A stretch of 64,000 bases of DNA from Tolypothrix brevis GSE-NOS-MK-07-07A (GCA_019358985.1 JAHHIJ010000029.1:27139-91138); one strand, 5' to 3'; positions 25,989-35,216 are shown, counted from the stretch's first letter. Notes: generated by a model not told the origin, from the letters alone. Made by a program: numbers and translations.

Positions 25989-26438
25989 ATGGCAGATTGG
26001 CTAGAGCATAGCGTGCAGGTGGAGGTAGAGGCTCCTATAGAGTTAGTATGGAGCCTCTGGTCAGATTTGGAGCAAATGCCGCGCTGGATGAAGTGGATTG
26101 AGTCGGTGAAGATTCCTGAAGATAATCCAGAGCTATCTATTTGGACGCTTAATACTGGTGGCTTGCAGTTTAGCTGGAAATCCCGGATTTTGAAAATGAT
26201 TCCCAATCAAATTATTCAATGGGAATCAATTGATGGTTTGCCAAATCAGGGAGCGATTCGCTTTTACGATCGCAAAGAAAGCAGTATCGTGAAACTTAGT
26301 ATTTCCTATGCTATCCCCGGTATCCTTGGCAAAATCATGGATAATTTGTTTTTGGGACGAGCGGTAGAATCTACAATTAAAGCTGATTTAGAGCGGTTTA
26401 GAGAATACGCTCTCAAGGTGAAATCGAATCCATTTTAG
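25989..26438 (+). CDS. SRPBCC-family (polyketide cyclase-like) protein
   Basis: 149 residues. HSVQVEVEAPIELVWSLWSD, then LEQMPRWMKWIESV, LQFSWKSRILKMIPNQIIQW and a C-terminal long helix fit the START/Bet-v1-like SRPBCC fold that binds hydrophobic ligands. Position right after zds suggests a role with carotenoid or a related lipid, but no activity can be deduced. ATG start after AAGAAGAAAGA. Confidence 0.8.
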   Translation: MADWLEHSVQVEVEAPIELVWSLWSDLEQMPRWMKWIESVKIPEDNPELSIWTLNTGGLQFSWKSRILKMIPNQIIQWESIDGLPNQGAIRFYDRKESSIVKLSISYAIPGILGKIMDNLFLGRAVESTIKADLERFREYALKVKSNPF

Positions 26439-26440
26439 AT

Positions 26441-26532
26441 AGGACTTACGCACTCGTTACCAGAAAACAAGACTTAGATAGGTGCTTCCTTACGTCGATA
26501 GGGACGGAAATACGTAGTCCGTGCGTAAGTCA
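26441..26532. mobile_element. 92-bp MITE, ends AGGACTTACGCAC
   Basis: Terminal inverted repeats AGGACTTACGCAC and GTGCGTAAGTC. The interior (CTCGTTACCAGAAAA and GTCGATAGGGACGGAAATAC) is shared, in opposite orientation, with 60420-60512. No ORF. Confidence 0.85.
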
Positions 26533-26655
26533 TGTTAGAGAAAAGCAAAATAATTACGCAACGCCGGCTGCTGTACAAACGGTTGGTTCTGGAAGCCCAT
26601 CGCCGGCAGCTTCATAGGCAATAATTAAAAAAATGCCAAACTGATTTTTAAGGAG

Positions 26656-26931
26656 ATGAATATGACTCAAGTTATTTTGAAACAGCTTAATCCCATTGTT
26701 ATAGAAAAACTAAAACGTCTGGCTCAGAGTCATCAACGGACTTTGGAAGAAGAAATCACATCTATTCTTGAGGATGTAGCAGAAAAAGAGGGAGAACAAA
26801 CAAGCTCTGAGGGCTTTTGGGATATGACTTTACAATTTAGAGAAAGGATGCAGCAGGAGAACATTACTTTTGATGATGCAGATTTTGCGGATCTGCGCGA
26901 TCGCTCTGTCGGTAGGGATATTGAGTTTTGA
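26656..26931 (+). CDS. FitA/Arc-like antitoxin
   Basis: 91 residues. The N-terminus MTQVILKQLNPIVIEKLKRL, AQSHQRTLEEEITSILEDV fits a ribbon-helix-helix DNA-binding domain; the C-terminal half is acidic and would wrap the toxin. A good ribosome-binding site (AAGGAGATGAAT) precedes. Its stop overlaps the PIN gene start (four-base overlap). The partner toxin is truncated, so the antitoxin is presently an orphan. Confidence 0.8.
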   Translation: MNMTQVILKQLNPIVIEKLKRLAQSHQRTLEEEITSILEDVAEKEGEQTSSEGFWDMTLQFRERMQQENITFDDADFADLRDRSVGRDIEF

Positions 26932-27158
26932 GTATAAAGTATTTATTGGACACAAATATTATTTCAGAAGCCACTCGTCAAAGTCCTAATGTTAATGTAG
27001 TCAGAAAACTTACTGAGCATCAACGAGAGACTGCAACTGGTTCAGTTGTAATGCACGAGCTTTTATCTGGTTGTTTACGTTTGGTATCATCACAAAAACG
27101 TCAATTTTTGCTTGAATATATTCAGGACTTACGCAACTGTCACAAAGGACATTGGTAA
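26928..27158 (+). pseudogene. PIN-domain toxin truncated by a MITE-type end
   Basis: Reads MSIKYLLDTNIISEATRQSP, then VVMHELLSGCLRLVSSQKRQ, the first half of a VapC/FitB-type PIN domain with the first acidic residues. From about codon 65 the sequence becomes AGGACTTACGCAA, the terminal motif of the 92-bp MITE family, and the frame ends 11 codons later. The conserved C-terminal acidic residues are absent, so ribonuclease activity should be lost. Confidence 0.85.
27124..27148. mobile_element. Solitary end of the AGGACTTACGCA MITE family
   Basis: One terminus (AGGACTTACGCAACTG) is present without a matching right end; it interrupts the PIN gene. Confidence 0.6.
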
Positions 27159-27186
27159 ATATAAAGGGAGAAAATTCAAATTCCTC

Positions 27187-27215
27187 GTAAAGACGTTCTG
27201 CCAGAACGTCTCTAC
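27187..27215. repeat. Dispersed palindrome, core TTCTGCCAGAA
   Basis: 29-bp palindrome with one arm mismatch (TAAAGACG against CGTCTCTA). Confidence 0.8.
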
Positions 27216-27240
27216 AGATATGGTTTAAATACCGTCATAA

Positions 27241-27480
27241 CTACCAAGTTGGATCGGTAAACAAATTAATTGTCAATTCGTCGTCTTTTGGTGGTACTGA
27301 GGTAATACAAGCGCGAATAATATTGCCATCATCTAATTCCACACTGCAAGCATGACACGACCCCATCAAACAACCGGTGGGAATAAATACTCCGGCTCGA
27401 TGTGCGACATCCAGCAAAGATTCTCCCACTTCGGCATCAACCGTGACATCATCTGGTAAAAAGCGGATGCGAACACTCAT
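27241..27480 (-). CDS. 2Fe-2S ferredoxin
   Basis: 79-residue soluble electron carrier. The cluster-binding motif is CLMGSCHAC (Cys37, 42, 45) with Cys58 in IRACITSV as the likely fourth ligand. The spacing to the fourth Cys is short compared with photosynthetic plant-type ferredoxins, so this is a specialised short form. It begins 12 bases after the cobQ stop and is probably co-transcribed with cobQ. Confidence 0.9.
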   Translation of the reverse strand: MSVRIRFLPDDVTVDAEVGESLLDVAHRAGVFIPTGCLMGSCHACSVELDDGNIIRACITSVPPKDDELTINLFTDPTW

Positions 27481-27492
27481 AAAACACTTATA

Positions 27493-28974
27493 CTACTGAG
27501 ACAAAAATGGAGTTAAGTCTAAATGGCGTTCTATTTCCGTGGCAAGGGAGTCTAAAATATTTTCTCGCTCTTCGCGGTAGTTGGCAACGCCCGTAGGTAG
27601 AGATTTTAAACCGCGCTGTTGACGCAGGCGATTTAACCAAGCGCGACGCCAGGGACCATTGTCAAAAATGCCGTGGAGATAAGTACCCCAAACTGATTGG
27701 CAACTATCTACTAAACCTAAATTAATATCGTCAAATAAAGCTTGGAAAGCTTTGGAATCTGTTGTTGGCATTTCGATGCGCGATCGCCCTTGGTGGATTT
27801 CAAAGCCATTCACCGGCAAGCCCATTTGCGGAAAATTCGAGGTAACTTGACGCTGACGGGCGATTTTTTGTCCCGTAATCACAGTTTTGATCGGTAATAA
27901 ATTCAAACCCTGATATCTGCCAGCTTGTCCTTCTATCCCCTCAGGATCGGCTATCATTTGACCGAGCATTTGATATCCACCGCAAATACCTAAAACTGTA
28001 CCACCAGATGCGGCATAATGTTGAATTGCTTCTGCCATACCACTTTTTTGCAAAAATAGCAAGTCAGGAATTGTGGTTTTTGTCCCTGGAATAATTACGG
28101 CATCTGGATGTCCCAAATCTTGCTTGGGGCTTAAGTATTTTATCGAAACTGAGGATTCTGATTCTAAGGGATCAAAGTCGGTAAAATTGGCAATTCTTGG
28201 TAAGCGAATAACGGCAATGTTAAGCTCGTTACTGGTTGTGTTAGACCGACGATCTAGTAAATCAAGGGAGTCTTCCGCCGGAAAAAGATGTTCTATGTAA
28301 GGAATAACACCGACAACGGGAATCCCAGTACGTTCTTCTAACCATTTTATTCCTGGTTCCAAGAGCGATCGCTGTCCCCGAAACTTGTTAATTACTACAC
28401 CCCGAATTAAAGCGCGTTCGTCTGGGTCTAGTAATTCCAAGGTTCCCACAACATGGGCAAAAGCACCACCCCGGTCAATATCAACTACTAGTAGCGTGGC
28501 TGCATTTAAATGTTTTGCTACCCGCATATTTGTCAAGTCGCGGTGCTTAAGATTAATTTCCGCAGGACTACCAGCACCTTCGCAAACCAGCATATCAAAC
28601 TCTGTTCCTAAATGCTGAAGCGATTCTTCAATTGCTCGCCAACCGATTTCAAAATATTGCTCGTAGTACTCTGCTGCACCCACTTTGCCTACAGGTTTAC
28701 CCTTAATAATTACCTGGGAGGTCATATCTCCTTGGGGTTTGAGTAAAATTGGGTTCATTTCCACCCAAGGAACGATTCCAGCTGCCCAAGCTTGTACCGC
28801 TTGCGCGTAACCCATTTCACCCCCATTAGCGGTGACATAAGAATTTAAAGCCATATTTTGACCTTTAAAGGGAGCTACTCGCCAGCCACGCCGCGCTAAA
28901 ATGCGACAAATAGCTGCGGTGATCAGTGATTTCCCTGCGTGGGATGTTGTCCCCACCACCATAATTGATTTCAT
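27493..28974 (-). CDS. cobQ: Cobyric acid synthase, glutamine-hydrolysing
   Basis: Amidates the b, d, e and g side chains of adenosylcobyrinate a,c-diamide; 493 residues. The N-terminal dethiobiotin-synthetase-like ATP domain has VVGTTSHAGKSLITAAICR and the FKGQNMALNSYVT, GYAQAVQA signatures. The C-terminal class I glutamine amidotransferase has the nucleophile Cys in LGICGGYQMLGQM and a His region GTYLHGIFDN. Full family length. No cobalamin riboswitch is recognisable upstream. Confidence 0.97.
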   Translation of the reverse strand: MKSIMVVGTTSHAGKSLITAAICRILARRGWRVAPFKGQNMALNSYVTANGGEMGYAQAVQAWAAGIVPWVEMNPILLKPQGDMTSQVIIKGKPVGKVGAAEYYEQYFEIGWRAIEESLQHLGTEFDMLVCEGAGSPAEINLKHRDLTNMRVAKHLNAATLLVVDIDRGGAFAHVVGTLELLDPDERALIRGVVINKFRGQRSLLEPGIKWLEERTGIPVVGVIPYIEHLFPAEDSLDLLDRRSNTTSNELNIAVIRLPRIANFTDFDPLESESSVSIKYLSPKQDLGHPDAVIIPGTKTTIPDLLFLQKSGMAEAIQHYAASGGTVLGICGGYQMLGQMIADPEGIEGQAGRYQGLNLLPIKTVITGQKIARQRQVTSNFPQMGLPVNGFEIHQGRSRIEMPTTDSKAFQALFDDINLGLVDSCQSVWGTYLHGIFDNGPWRRAWLNRLRQQRGLKSLPTGVANYREERENILDSLATEIERHLDLTPFLSQ

Positions 28975-29011
28975 AAATAATTATTGCGATTTTTCAAGAC
29001 AAGGGCTAAAT

Positions 29012-29060
29012 GGGGAAAAAGAAGGGGGAAAGGGGAAAGGGGAAGGGGGAAGAATATGAT
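29012..29060. repeat. STRR purine tract (GGGGAAA)n
   Basis: Tandem GGGGAAA-type heptamers upstream of cobQ. Confidence 0.8.
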
Positions 29061-29255
29061 ATGTATTTAAAGAACTCTTCTTACAAACATCAACGGGACG
29101 GAAACCGACCCCGCTGAGTTTGCGCTTTATTTCCATACCTTTAACCTTTACCCCTCTTTCTAAATGGCTATAGTAAAGACTTCATAAAGGGGGATGACGC
29201 TTCCGTATATATTGTTCCCTTTGATTCCCTAATGCTAACTCTTTATCTTGAAAAT

Positions 29256-29711
29256 CTAGAAAGGTAGTCTAAAAGTGCGAATTAAAGAGTCATAAAGGCG
29301 ATCGCTTAATGAAGCAGAGCGTTTTGGGTTTTGTTGGAGTTTTTCTACGACTTGCCGTCCAAGGGGAGTGAGACGAAAACTATCTGTAATTCCCTGACCA
29401 TCAACTTCGCGTCGCAATATACCGACTTGAATTAGCCAATCTAAAGCGTTATCACATGTTAATTCTGACAATGGTCGTTTGGTATAGCCACTTTTGACAC
29501 CAGAATCAAGGGCGATCGCACCCACTGGTACACTCTGATGACGCATCGTTGTAAATAAACACAGATTGAAGGGAGAACAAACAAGCGATCGCTCCGCTCG
29601 TTCTACTGTGCTAGCAGGATAAGGAAAACTATTCTGGCTTTGCAAATCTACCCCAGGCATATTGTATTTGGGTTTTTCACCGAAGATAAAAGAATTTGTC
29701 TGTTTCCGCAC
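29256..29711 (-). CDS. Npun_F0494-like cyanobacterial protein
   Basis: 151 residues from a GTG; an internal ATG (29660, MPGVDLQSQN) would give 134. Core block: PYPASTVERAERSLVCSPFN, GVKSGYTKRPLSELTCDNAL, LDWLIQVGILRREVDGQG, RLTPLGRQVVEKLQ. The second half resembles a winged helix (helix, helix, short beta wing), suggesting DNA binding, which is inference. I associate the pattern with the Npun_F0494 family of unknown function. Divergent from bcp. Confidence 0.6.
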   Translation of the reverse strand: MRKQTNSFIFGEKPKYNMPGVDLQSQNSFPYPASTVERAERSLVCSPFNLCLFTTMRHQSVPVGAIALDSGVKSGYTKRPLSELTCDNALDWLIQVGILRREVDGQGITDSFRLTPLGRQVVEKLQQNPKRSASLSDRLYDSLIRTFRLPF

Positions 29712-29810
29712 TAATTATTTTCCATGCGTCACAGTTTTATTGACTTAATCATTCCAAATTATTGTAAAATTTCAGATGCACCAACAATCAACAAATAGGA
29801 AAGGTCAAGT

Positions 29811-30248
29811 ATGCCTCTAGCAGTTGGTACGGATGCACCTGCATTTACCACCAAAGACACTAACGGCAACACCGTTTCTTTATCTGATTTTGCAGGTAAG
29901 ACGGTAGTTATGTATTTCTACCCCAAAGATGACACCCCAGGCTGCACCAAACAAGCTTGTAGCTTCCGGGATGCCCAACCTGAATATCAAGGTAAAGATG
30001 TCGTCGTGTTAGGTGTCAGCGTTGATGATGAAGTCTCTCATCAAGCGTTTACCGAAAAATATAATCTCAATTTTCCCCTTTTAGCTGACACAGATAAAAG
30101 CTTAATCAAAGCTTACGATGTCGATGGCGGCGGTTATGCCAAGCGCGTTACCTATGTGATTGACCCTAGCGGTAAAATCACCCACGTTGATACTGCTGTC
30201 AGTACAGCCACCCACGCCAGCGATGTATTAAGTGCTCTTGGGCTATAG
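29811..30248 (+). CDS. bcp: Peroxiredoxin Q/BCP
   Basis: Thiol peroxidase of 145 residues that reduces H2O2 and alkyl hydroperoxides using thioredoxin. Peroxidatic Cys45 is in PKDDTPGCTKQAC and the resolving Cys50 lies in the same helix, the PrxQ arrangement. LGVSVDDEVSHQAFTEKY and FPLLADTD are typical. AGGAAAGGTC precedes the ATG. Followed by a strong terminator. Confidence 0.95.
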   Translation: MPLAVGTDAPAFTTKDTNGNTVSLSDFAGKTVVMYFYPKDDTPGCTKQACSFRDAQPEYQGKDVVVLGVSVDDEVSHQAFTEKYNLNFPLLADTDKSLIKAYDVDGGGYAKRVTYVIDPSGKITHVDTAVSTATHASDVLSALGL

Positions 30249-30261
30249 CCAAGACTCAAAG

Positions 30262-30303
30262 AAGATAAAAGGTAAAAGTACTTTTACCTTTTATCTTTTT
30301 TTG
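30262..30303 (+). terminator. Perfect 18-bp palindromic terminator after bcp
   Basis: AAGATAAAAGGTAAAAGT followed directly by its exact reverse complement, then T6, ending at about 30303. Confidence 0.85.
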
Positions 30304-30339
30304 GTATGTGTTATGTCCAACAAATCATACACATCTTCG

Positions 30340-30368
30340 GTAAAGACGTTCCGACGGAACGTCTCTAC
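30340..30368. repeat. Dispersed palindrome, core TTCCGACGGAA
   Basis: 29 bp, GTAAAGACG and CGTCTCTAC arms; the centre is a one-base variant of the TTCCGGCGGAA version. Confidence 0.8.
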
Positions 30369-30400
30369 TACCCTTGCAGCATGACATCGTATCACCTACC

Positions 30401-30781
30401 CTACTGGGGTGTTATTGCAGGTGGTCTAATCACCGGCGGTAGACCTACGCTTGGGTTGATTCGCTGTTGACCTTGAAGTAGCTGTTGTTGTCTTTTTTTA
30501 AAATCTAACGCTGCTGTATCCAATTGTTGATTTTGTTCTGTGGCAAAGTCTGGGTTACTACTGCCAAAATTAGCGTTATGAATCAACTGAAATAGACTGA
30601 AAGGATTTTGCTCAGTGTAGCTGGTAGACAAAGGATCGGTACTGTTTAGTGGATCAATCTTTTGCGGATCGTTCACCCGGCTTTGAGCCAAGCTAGGTTT
30701 GGGCATTAGCAAAGAAGTAACGCCAATTGTAGCCACAGTGACAAGAAGCAGTTTGGTAAGCGGTAAAAATGAGATTTTCAT
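30401..30781 (-). CDS. Secreted hypothetical protein
   Basis: 126 residues with a clear Sec signal peptide: MKISFLPLTKLLLVTVATIG, then a cleavage-like PSLAQS near residue 33. The mature part is rich in Gln, Asn and Pro (FKKRQQQLLQGQQR, VGLPPVIRPPAITPQ) and probably disordered. No domain recognised. It follows the ABC transporter genes on the same strand with a 50-base gap, so it may belong to that unit. Confidence 0.65.
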   Translation of the reverse strand: MKISFLPLTKLLLVTVATIGVTSLLMPKPSLAQSRVNDPQKIDPLNSTDPLSTSYTEQNPFSLFQLIHNANFGSSNPDFATEQNQQLDTAALDFKKRQQQLLQGQQRINPSVGLPPVIRPPAITPQ

Positions 30782-30831
30782 GCAGTTTTGCCCCTCCTAT
30801 AATATATTTCTACATCAATTATGCTTTCATC

Positions 30832-31719
30832 TTAAGCAAGAGTCCGGCGCAATTGGGGTTGAATGCTCAATAAGGCGACAACAGCAAAGCCCAATAATAT
30901 GAGCAAGGATTCCCCAAAGGTAACTGCACCCCAAGGAGCCTGCATAACTACACTACCCAGTCCCCAATGACTGTGAAGATAGAGATAGCGAATTGGTTCG
31001 ATCGCATAACTCAGAGGATTGAGGGTGGCTACAACCTGCAACCAGTTAGGCATAAAGGATAAAGGAGCCAAAGCGGTGCTAGCGAACAATAACGGTAAGT
31101 TAGTCACAAATATTACCGCAATAAGTTCGATATGTCCAGGTAATGCGAAAGCCAAACCGAGGGAGATTGCAGTGACGCCCAAAGCCAAGAGAAAGACAAT
31201 TAAAGCGATCGCACTCAATCCAGCTACATCCGGTAGCCCCGCACCCAAAAACGCCGCAGCCGTTACAATCACTGCCGCTTGCAGCAAACTTTGGCTGATA
31301 ATAAAGATTGCCGATGCCAACACAATCGAAAACCGCGAAGCTAAAGGCGCCACGAGTAAACGATTCAAAAAGCCGAATTCTCGGTCAAACATGATCGGCA
31401 AACCCGCATTCAGCGCTCCGGCAAAAGCCGTAAAAACAATTACGCCTGCACTCAAAAATTGTCCGTAATTTGTGGTATTGCCAAACATTCCTTTTGGTGC
31501 ATTTTGAAATAAAGCACCAAACAGCACCAACCACATCACCGGCTGAATAATTCCCGCAATCAGCGTTGAGGGACGACGCTGCAACTGAATAAACAAGCGA
31601 CGAGTCAAAGCAAGCGTCTCTTGCACCAATTCACCGACAAAATTAGGAGCAGCATCAGCCTTAATTAACGGTGATGCTAGTTGTTGCCAACTTATATCAG
31701 ATTTAGGAGTAACAGTCAT
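30832..31719 (-). CDS. ABC-2 type transporter permease (DrrB-like)
   Basis: 295 residues with six predicted helices. The first cytoplasmic segment LVQETLALTRRLFIQLQRRP, followed by STLIAGIIQPVMWLVLFGALF, and FDREFGFLNRLLVAPLASR are typical of ABC-2 permeases of the daunorubicin-resistance type. Works with the ATPase gene 140 bases upstream. Likely exports a lipid, polysaccharide or hydrophobic compound; substrate not deducible. Confidence 0.9.
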   Translation of the reverse strand: MTVTPKSDISWQQLASPLIKADAAPNFVGELVQETLALTRRLFIQLQRRPSTLIAGIIQPVMWLVLFGALFQNAPKGMFGNTTNYGQFLSAGVIVFTAFAGALNAGLPIMFDREFGFLNRLLVAPLASRFSIVLASAIFIISQSLLQAAVIVTAAAFLGAGLPDVAGLSAIALIVFLLALGVTAISLGLAFALPGHIELIAVIFVTNLPLLFASTALAPLSFMPNWLQVVATLNPLSYAIEPIRYLYLHSHWGLGSVVMQAPWGAVTFGESLLILLGFAVVALLSIQPQLRRTLA

Positions 31720-31726
31720 ATTAGTT

Positions 31727-31846
31727 GATGGTTGTTAGTTGATGGTTGATAGTTGATGGTTGATGGTGGATGGTTGTTAGTTGATGGTTGTCAAAAATTA
31801 CTCTTACCTACTAACCACTAACAGACGCGATAAATCGCGTCTCTAC
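31727..31846. repeat. Heptamer repeats plus palindrome between ABC genes
   Basis: About nine units of TTGATGG/TTGTTAG type heptamers (31729-31793), then a dispersed palindrome with core CGATAAATCG (31822-31846). They separate ATPase and permease genes that are normally adjacent. Confidence 0.8.
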
Positions 31847-31859
31847 TAAGCACTATCCC

Positions 31860-32879
31860 CTACCTCATATTTTGTTTCTTTTCTGCCTTTGGATCGCGAT
31901 TTGCTACGGCAGCTAATTCTGCATCCATCAATGTGCGTCCTGTTGCAGCGAGGTAAACATCATCTAAACTAGGACGAGATTGGGCAATACCAAACATCGG
32001 TAAACCTGCGGAATTCAGCTTTTGTTGGATGGTAATTAAAGCATCATTTTGCTGTGTCACCACCAAGTTGAGGGAATTACCTTGTGCGCTGTTGATAATG
32101 GCTTCTTGGACAAAAGGCAAAGATTGTAAGAGGTTTTTTGCCTCTTCTGCTTCTTCTAATGGGGAGAATTCGCGGATTCGCAAAGTAATGCGATCGCCAC
32201 CTAATTTATCTTTCAACTCTGATGGTGTGCCGGCGGCAATTACAATACCGCGATCGATAATTGCCACGCGATCGGCTAGGGCGTCAATTTCTTCTAAATA
32301 ATGGCTAGTAATTAATACTGTTGTTCCAGCCGCACGTAACTTTCTTAAGAAATCCCATACCACAAATCGGCTATCTATGTCAAGCCCTACCGTTGGTTCA
32401 TCTAAAACTAAAACATCTGGTGCATGAAGTAACCCTGCTGCCAAATCTAGACGCTTGCGTAAACCACCAGAGTAAGTTCCTGTTTTTTTATTTGCATACT
32501 CCTGCAAACCGAGTAAATCTAATACCTTATTTACCCGCTCCTTGATGATGTTGCGCGGTAAATGATAAAGTGCCGCTTGCAGTTGTAGCAGTTCTCGTCC
32601 AGTCAGCACTTTATCTAAAGCAACTTCCTGCGCTACATAGCCTAATCTTTGTCTGGCAGCTTTCGGATTGTCCAACACAGAAATGCCAGATACTTCGATT
32701 TTGCCAGCATCTGGTGTGGTAAGAGTACATAAGGTACGCAAAGTAGTTGTTTTCCCGGCTCCGTTCGGACCGAGTAAACCAAAGATTTCTCCTGGTTCTA
32801 CCTGAAAGGAGACATCTTTGACGGCTTCAACTGTACCGTAGCGCTTTTGTAGGTTTTGAATTAAAACAGCGGGAGCCAT
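31860..32879 (-). CDS. ABC transporter ATPase (DrrA family)
   Basis: 339 residues: Walker A LLGPNGAGKTTTLRTL, Q-loop YVAQEVALDKVLTG, signature YSGGLRKRLDLAAGLL, Walker B VLVLDEPTVGLD, and switch His in LITSHYLEEIDALAD. A C-terminal regulatory extension of about 90 residues ends with RPSLDDVYLAATGR, as in the DrrA/CcmA-like subfamily. First gene of the exporter unit with the ABC-2 permease. Confidence 0.93.
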   Translation of the reverse strand: MAPAVLIQNLQKRYGTVEAVKDVSFQVEPGEIFGLLGPNGAGKTTTLRTLCTLTTPDAGKIEVSGISVLDNPKAARQRLGYVAQEVALDKVLTGRELLQLQAALYHLPRNIIKERVNKVLDLLGLQEYANKKTGTYSGGLRKRLDLAAGLLHAPDVLVLDEPTVGLDIDSRFVVWDFLRKLRAAGTTVLITSHYLEEIDALADRVAIIDRGIVIAAGTPSELKDKLGGDRITLRIREFSPLEEAEEAKNLLQSLPFVQEAIINSAQGNSLNLVVTQQNDALITIQQKLNSAGLPMFGIAQSRPSLDDVYLAATGRTLMDAELAAVANRDPKAEKKQNMR

Positions 32880-33007
32880 GACAACAGCTTATCCCTAATT
32901 TACAAATCTCAATAAAGTCTAACTACTTTTATTGTAGCTGTATTTTTCATGCCCAATGACTGGGGACTGGGCTTTTTCCTTTCCGCTCTTCAAATCCTCA
33001 TGCTCAA
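32880..33007. other. Spacer, no gene seen
   Basis: Upstream region of the DrrA-like gene; includes a short GCCCAATGACTGGGGACTGGGC inverted repeat at about 32952-32972. Confidence 0.4.
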
Positions 33008-33275
33008 TAGACACGCGAAAGTGGAAATTAATTATGCGTTACCCAGAACCTATGTAGAGACGTTCAGGTGGAATGTCTAAACAAAAACAAGTAATAAACC
33101 TGACATGATATTAAATATTCAGATGCTCAATAGTCTGGCGGAGAATTTTACTAGAATGTTGTAACTGCTGTAATTCGGTTGGATTCAAATTTAAATTTAA
33201 ATATGCGTTATCCAGAACTCATACAAGACGTAGCACTGCTACGTCTCTACATTCTTTTCTATTTTCGCGTGTCTA
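33008..33275. mobile_element. Composite repeat element with 13-bp ends TAGACACGCGAAA
   Basis: Bounded by TAGACACGCGAAA (33008-33020) and its exact reverse complement (33263-33275). Inside are two copies of a TATGCGTTAYCCAGAAC segment (33031 and 33202 regions), each leading into a palindrome of the GTAGAGACG family (one degraded at about 33054, one at 33226-33250), and a short coding remnant between them. Confidence 0.6.
33111..33188 (-). pseudogene. C-terminal gene remnant inside the repeat element
   Basis: On the minus strand 25 codons read LNPTELQQLQHSSKILRQTI, then EHLNI and stop. This resembles the C-terminal helix of lactate/malate dehydrogenase-type proteins (a pattern seen as SPTE..QLQ.SA..LRQT), but the piece is too short to be sure. 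Upstream it is cut by the repeat at about 33195. Confidence 0.3.
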
Positions 33276-33445
33276 ATATATTGGACAAAGAGCATTGGGT
33301 GAGACGCTAAATCTGTAATTAGACGTAGAACGGAGATATTACGTCTATATAAGGATAGGGGCTAAAGACCGATAAATTTGGTAGCTTGATTATAGCGTAG
33401 GAAAAACCTACCCTTTTTACCATTTTACTTGGGAGTCGTCGCAAT

Positions 33446-33745
33446 ATGAATTATCAGAAATTAGATGCCCCGCTGTCTATGGCACTTAGAGACGTTGAAA
33501 ATACAGAAGAACCCAGCTTGCAGGTTTTTATCCATACCAAGCCAGTTTCAAATGCCGAAACTGCCACTTTAGAAAATTTAGGTGTCAGTGGAGTTACTAG
33601 TGGCAAAGATGTATTCACAGCAACACTGTCTCCAAATGCTATTTCTCAATTGTCTGATCAGCCTTGGGTAGAGCATATGAAACTGTCGCAAACATTGCAT
33701 CTGGCTAATCAGCGCTACGGGATGAAACCTGTGAGGCTTTTATAG
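33446..33745 (+). CDS. Hypothetical protein, possible inhibitor-I9-like fold
   Basis: 99 residues. SLQVFIHTKPVSNAETATLE, NLGVSGVTSGKDVFTATLSP and NAISQLSDQPWVEHMKLSQT have the beta-alpha-beta pattern of peptidase-propeptide (I9-like) domains, here standing alone. No protease is adjacent. ATG start after TTGGGAG. It lies 174 bases upstream of glgC on the same strand, but a HIP1 site and spacer separate them. Function unknown. Confidence 0.6.
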   Translation: MNYQKLDAPLSMALRDVENTEEPSLQVFIHTKPVSNAETATLENLGVSGVTSGKDVFTATLSPNAISQLSDQPWVEHMKLSQTLHLANQRYGMKPVRLL

Positions 33746-33919
33746 TTGAATAGCACAAATTGATACATGCGATCGCTCTATTCCGCGTTCACCTGTCCCA
33801 TTGATTACTAGAAACATCCGGTAAAGTTAACTAAGAACAATATACGATCCCCCCTTACCAGCGGTCTCAGACAGTCCTAAACTGTATGTGAGAGTTGAAA
33901 GGCAGTTGGGAGAAATTTT

Positions 33920-35209
33920 GTGAAAAAAGTATTAGCAATCATTCTCGGTGGTGGTGCGGGTACTCGTCTTTATCCGCTTACCAAATTACGTGCTAAACCA
34001 GCGGTACCCGTAGCAGGAAAGTACCGCTTAATAGATATTCCTGTCAGTAACTGCATAAATTCCGAAATATTCAAAATTTATGTACTGACTCAATTCAACT
34101 CAGCCTCCTTAAACCGTCATATTGCCCGTACTTATAACTTTTCTGGTTTTAATGAAGGATTTGTAGAAGTGCTAGCTGCACAACAAACGCCGGAAAATCC
34201 CAATTGGTTCCAAGGTACTGCGGATGCTGTGCGTCAGTATATTTGGCTGTTGCAAGAATGGGATGCAGAGGAATTTATCATCCTCTCCGGGGATCACCTT
34301 TACCGGATGGATTATCGCCTGTTTGTGCAGCGTCATCGAGAAACTGGAGCCGATATTACTCTATCAGTTATCCCGATGGACGATCGCCGTGCCTCGGATT
34401 TTGGTTTGATGAAAATCGATCAGTCTGGTAGAGTCATCAATTTTAGCGAAAAACCCAAAGGTGATGACTTATATAACATGCGGGTTGATACAAGTCTACT
34501 CGGTTTAACGCCAGAACAGGCTCAACAGCAACCCTACATTGCCTCGATGGGGATTTATGTCTTTAAAAAAGATGTTTTGATCAAGTTGCTGAAAGAATCT
34601 TTAGAAAGCACTGATTTTGGTAAAGAAATTATTCCAGATGCAGCTAAAGATTACAACGTTCAAGCTTATTTATTTGGTGGCTACTGGGAAGACATTGGAA
34701 CAATTGAATCATTTTATGATGCTAATTTGGCGCTGACTCAGCAACCTTTACCACCTTTTAGCTTCTACGATGAACAATCTCCAATTTATACCCGCGCTCG
34801 GTACTTACCTCCGAGTAAACTCTTGGATTGCAAGATTTCCCAATCAATGATTGGGGAAGGTTGTATTCTGAAAAGTTGCCGAATCGATCATTCAGTTTTG
34901 GGAGTGCGATCGCGTATTGAATCTGGCTCGGTAATAGAAGATACTTTAATTATGGGAGCCGATTACTATCAAGCATTCGCCGAAAGACACACAAATTGTC
35001 AAAATGGTGAAGTTCCCTTGGGTATCGGTGCTAACACCACAATTCGTCGCGCCATCATTGACAAAAACGCCAGTATAGGCTCTGATGTGCAAATCATCAA
35101 TAAGGATAACGTGCAAGAAGCTGAACGCGAAAGTCAAGGCTTTTACATCCGCAGCGGAATCGTTGTTGTGCTGAAAAATGCCGTGATTGCTGATGGAACG
35201 ATAATTTAA
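33920..35209 (+). CDS. glgC: Glucose-1-phosphate adenylyltransferase
   Basis: ADP-glucose pyrophosphorylase, the committed step of glycogen synthesis, 429 residues. GTG start after GGGAGAAATTTT. Signatures: [20 protein letters not shown] (nucleotide site), [37 protein letters not shown] and the C-terminal left-handed beta-helix ([40 protein letters not shown]) with allosteric lysine region. Full-length, likely 3-phosphoglycerate activated like other cyanobacterial enzymes. The debranching-type enzyme at 39 kb belongs to the same metabolism. Confidence 0.97.
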   Translation: MKKVLAIILGGGAGTRLYPLTKLRAKPAVPVAGKYRLIDIPVSNCINSEIFKIYVLTQFNSASLNRHIARTYNFSGFNEGFVEVLAAQQTPENPNWFQGTADAVRQYIWLLQEWDAEEFIILSGDHLYRMDYRLFVQRHRETGADITLSVIPMDDRRASDFGLMKIDQSGRVINFSEKPKGDDLYNMRVDTSLLGLTPEQAQQQPYIASMGIYVFKKDVLIKLLKESLESTDFGKEIIPDAAKDYNVQAYLFGGYWEDIGTIESFYDANLALTQQPLPPFSFYDEQSPIYTRARYLPPSKLLDCKISQSMIGEGCILKSCRIDHSVLGVRSRIESGSVIEDTLIMGADYYQAFAERHTNCQNGEVPLGIGANTTIRRAIIDKNASIGSDVQIINKDNVQEAERESQGFYIRSGIVVVLKNAVIADGTII

Positions 35210-35216
35210 AAGTTAG

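Noticed and set aside
26560..26640. Minus-strand stretch reading AYEAAGDGLPEPTV, HicB-like at its end.
   Set aside because: Only about 24 codons with stops around; too short to support a gene call.
29005..29136. 44-codon minus-strand frame starting MEIKRKLSGVGFRPVDVCKK.
   Set aside because: Runs into the STRR purine tract and lacks a recognised family; probably repeat-derived.
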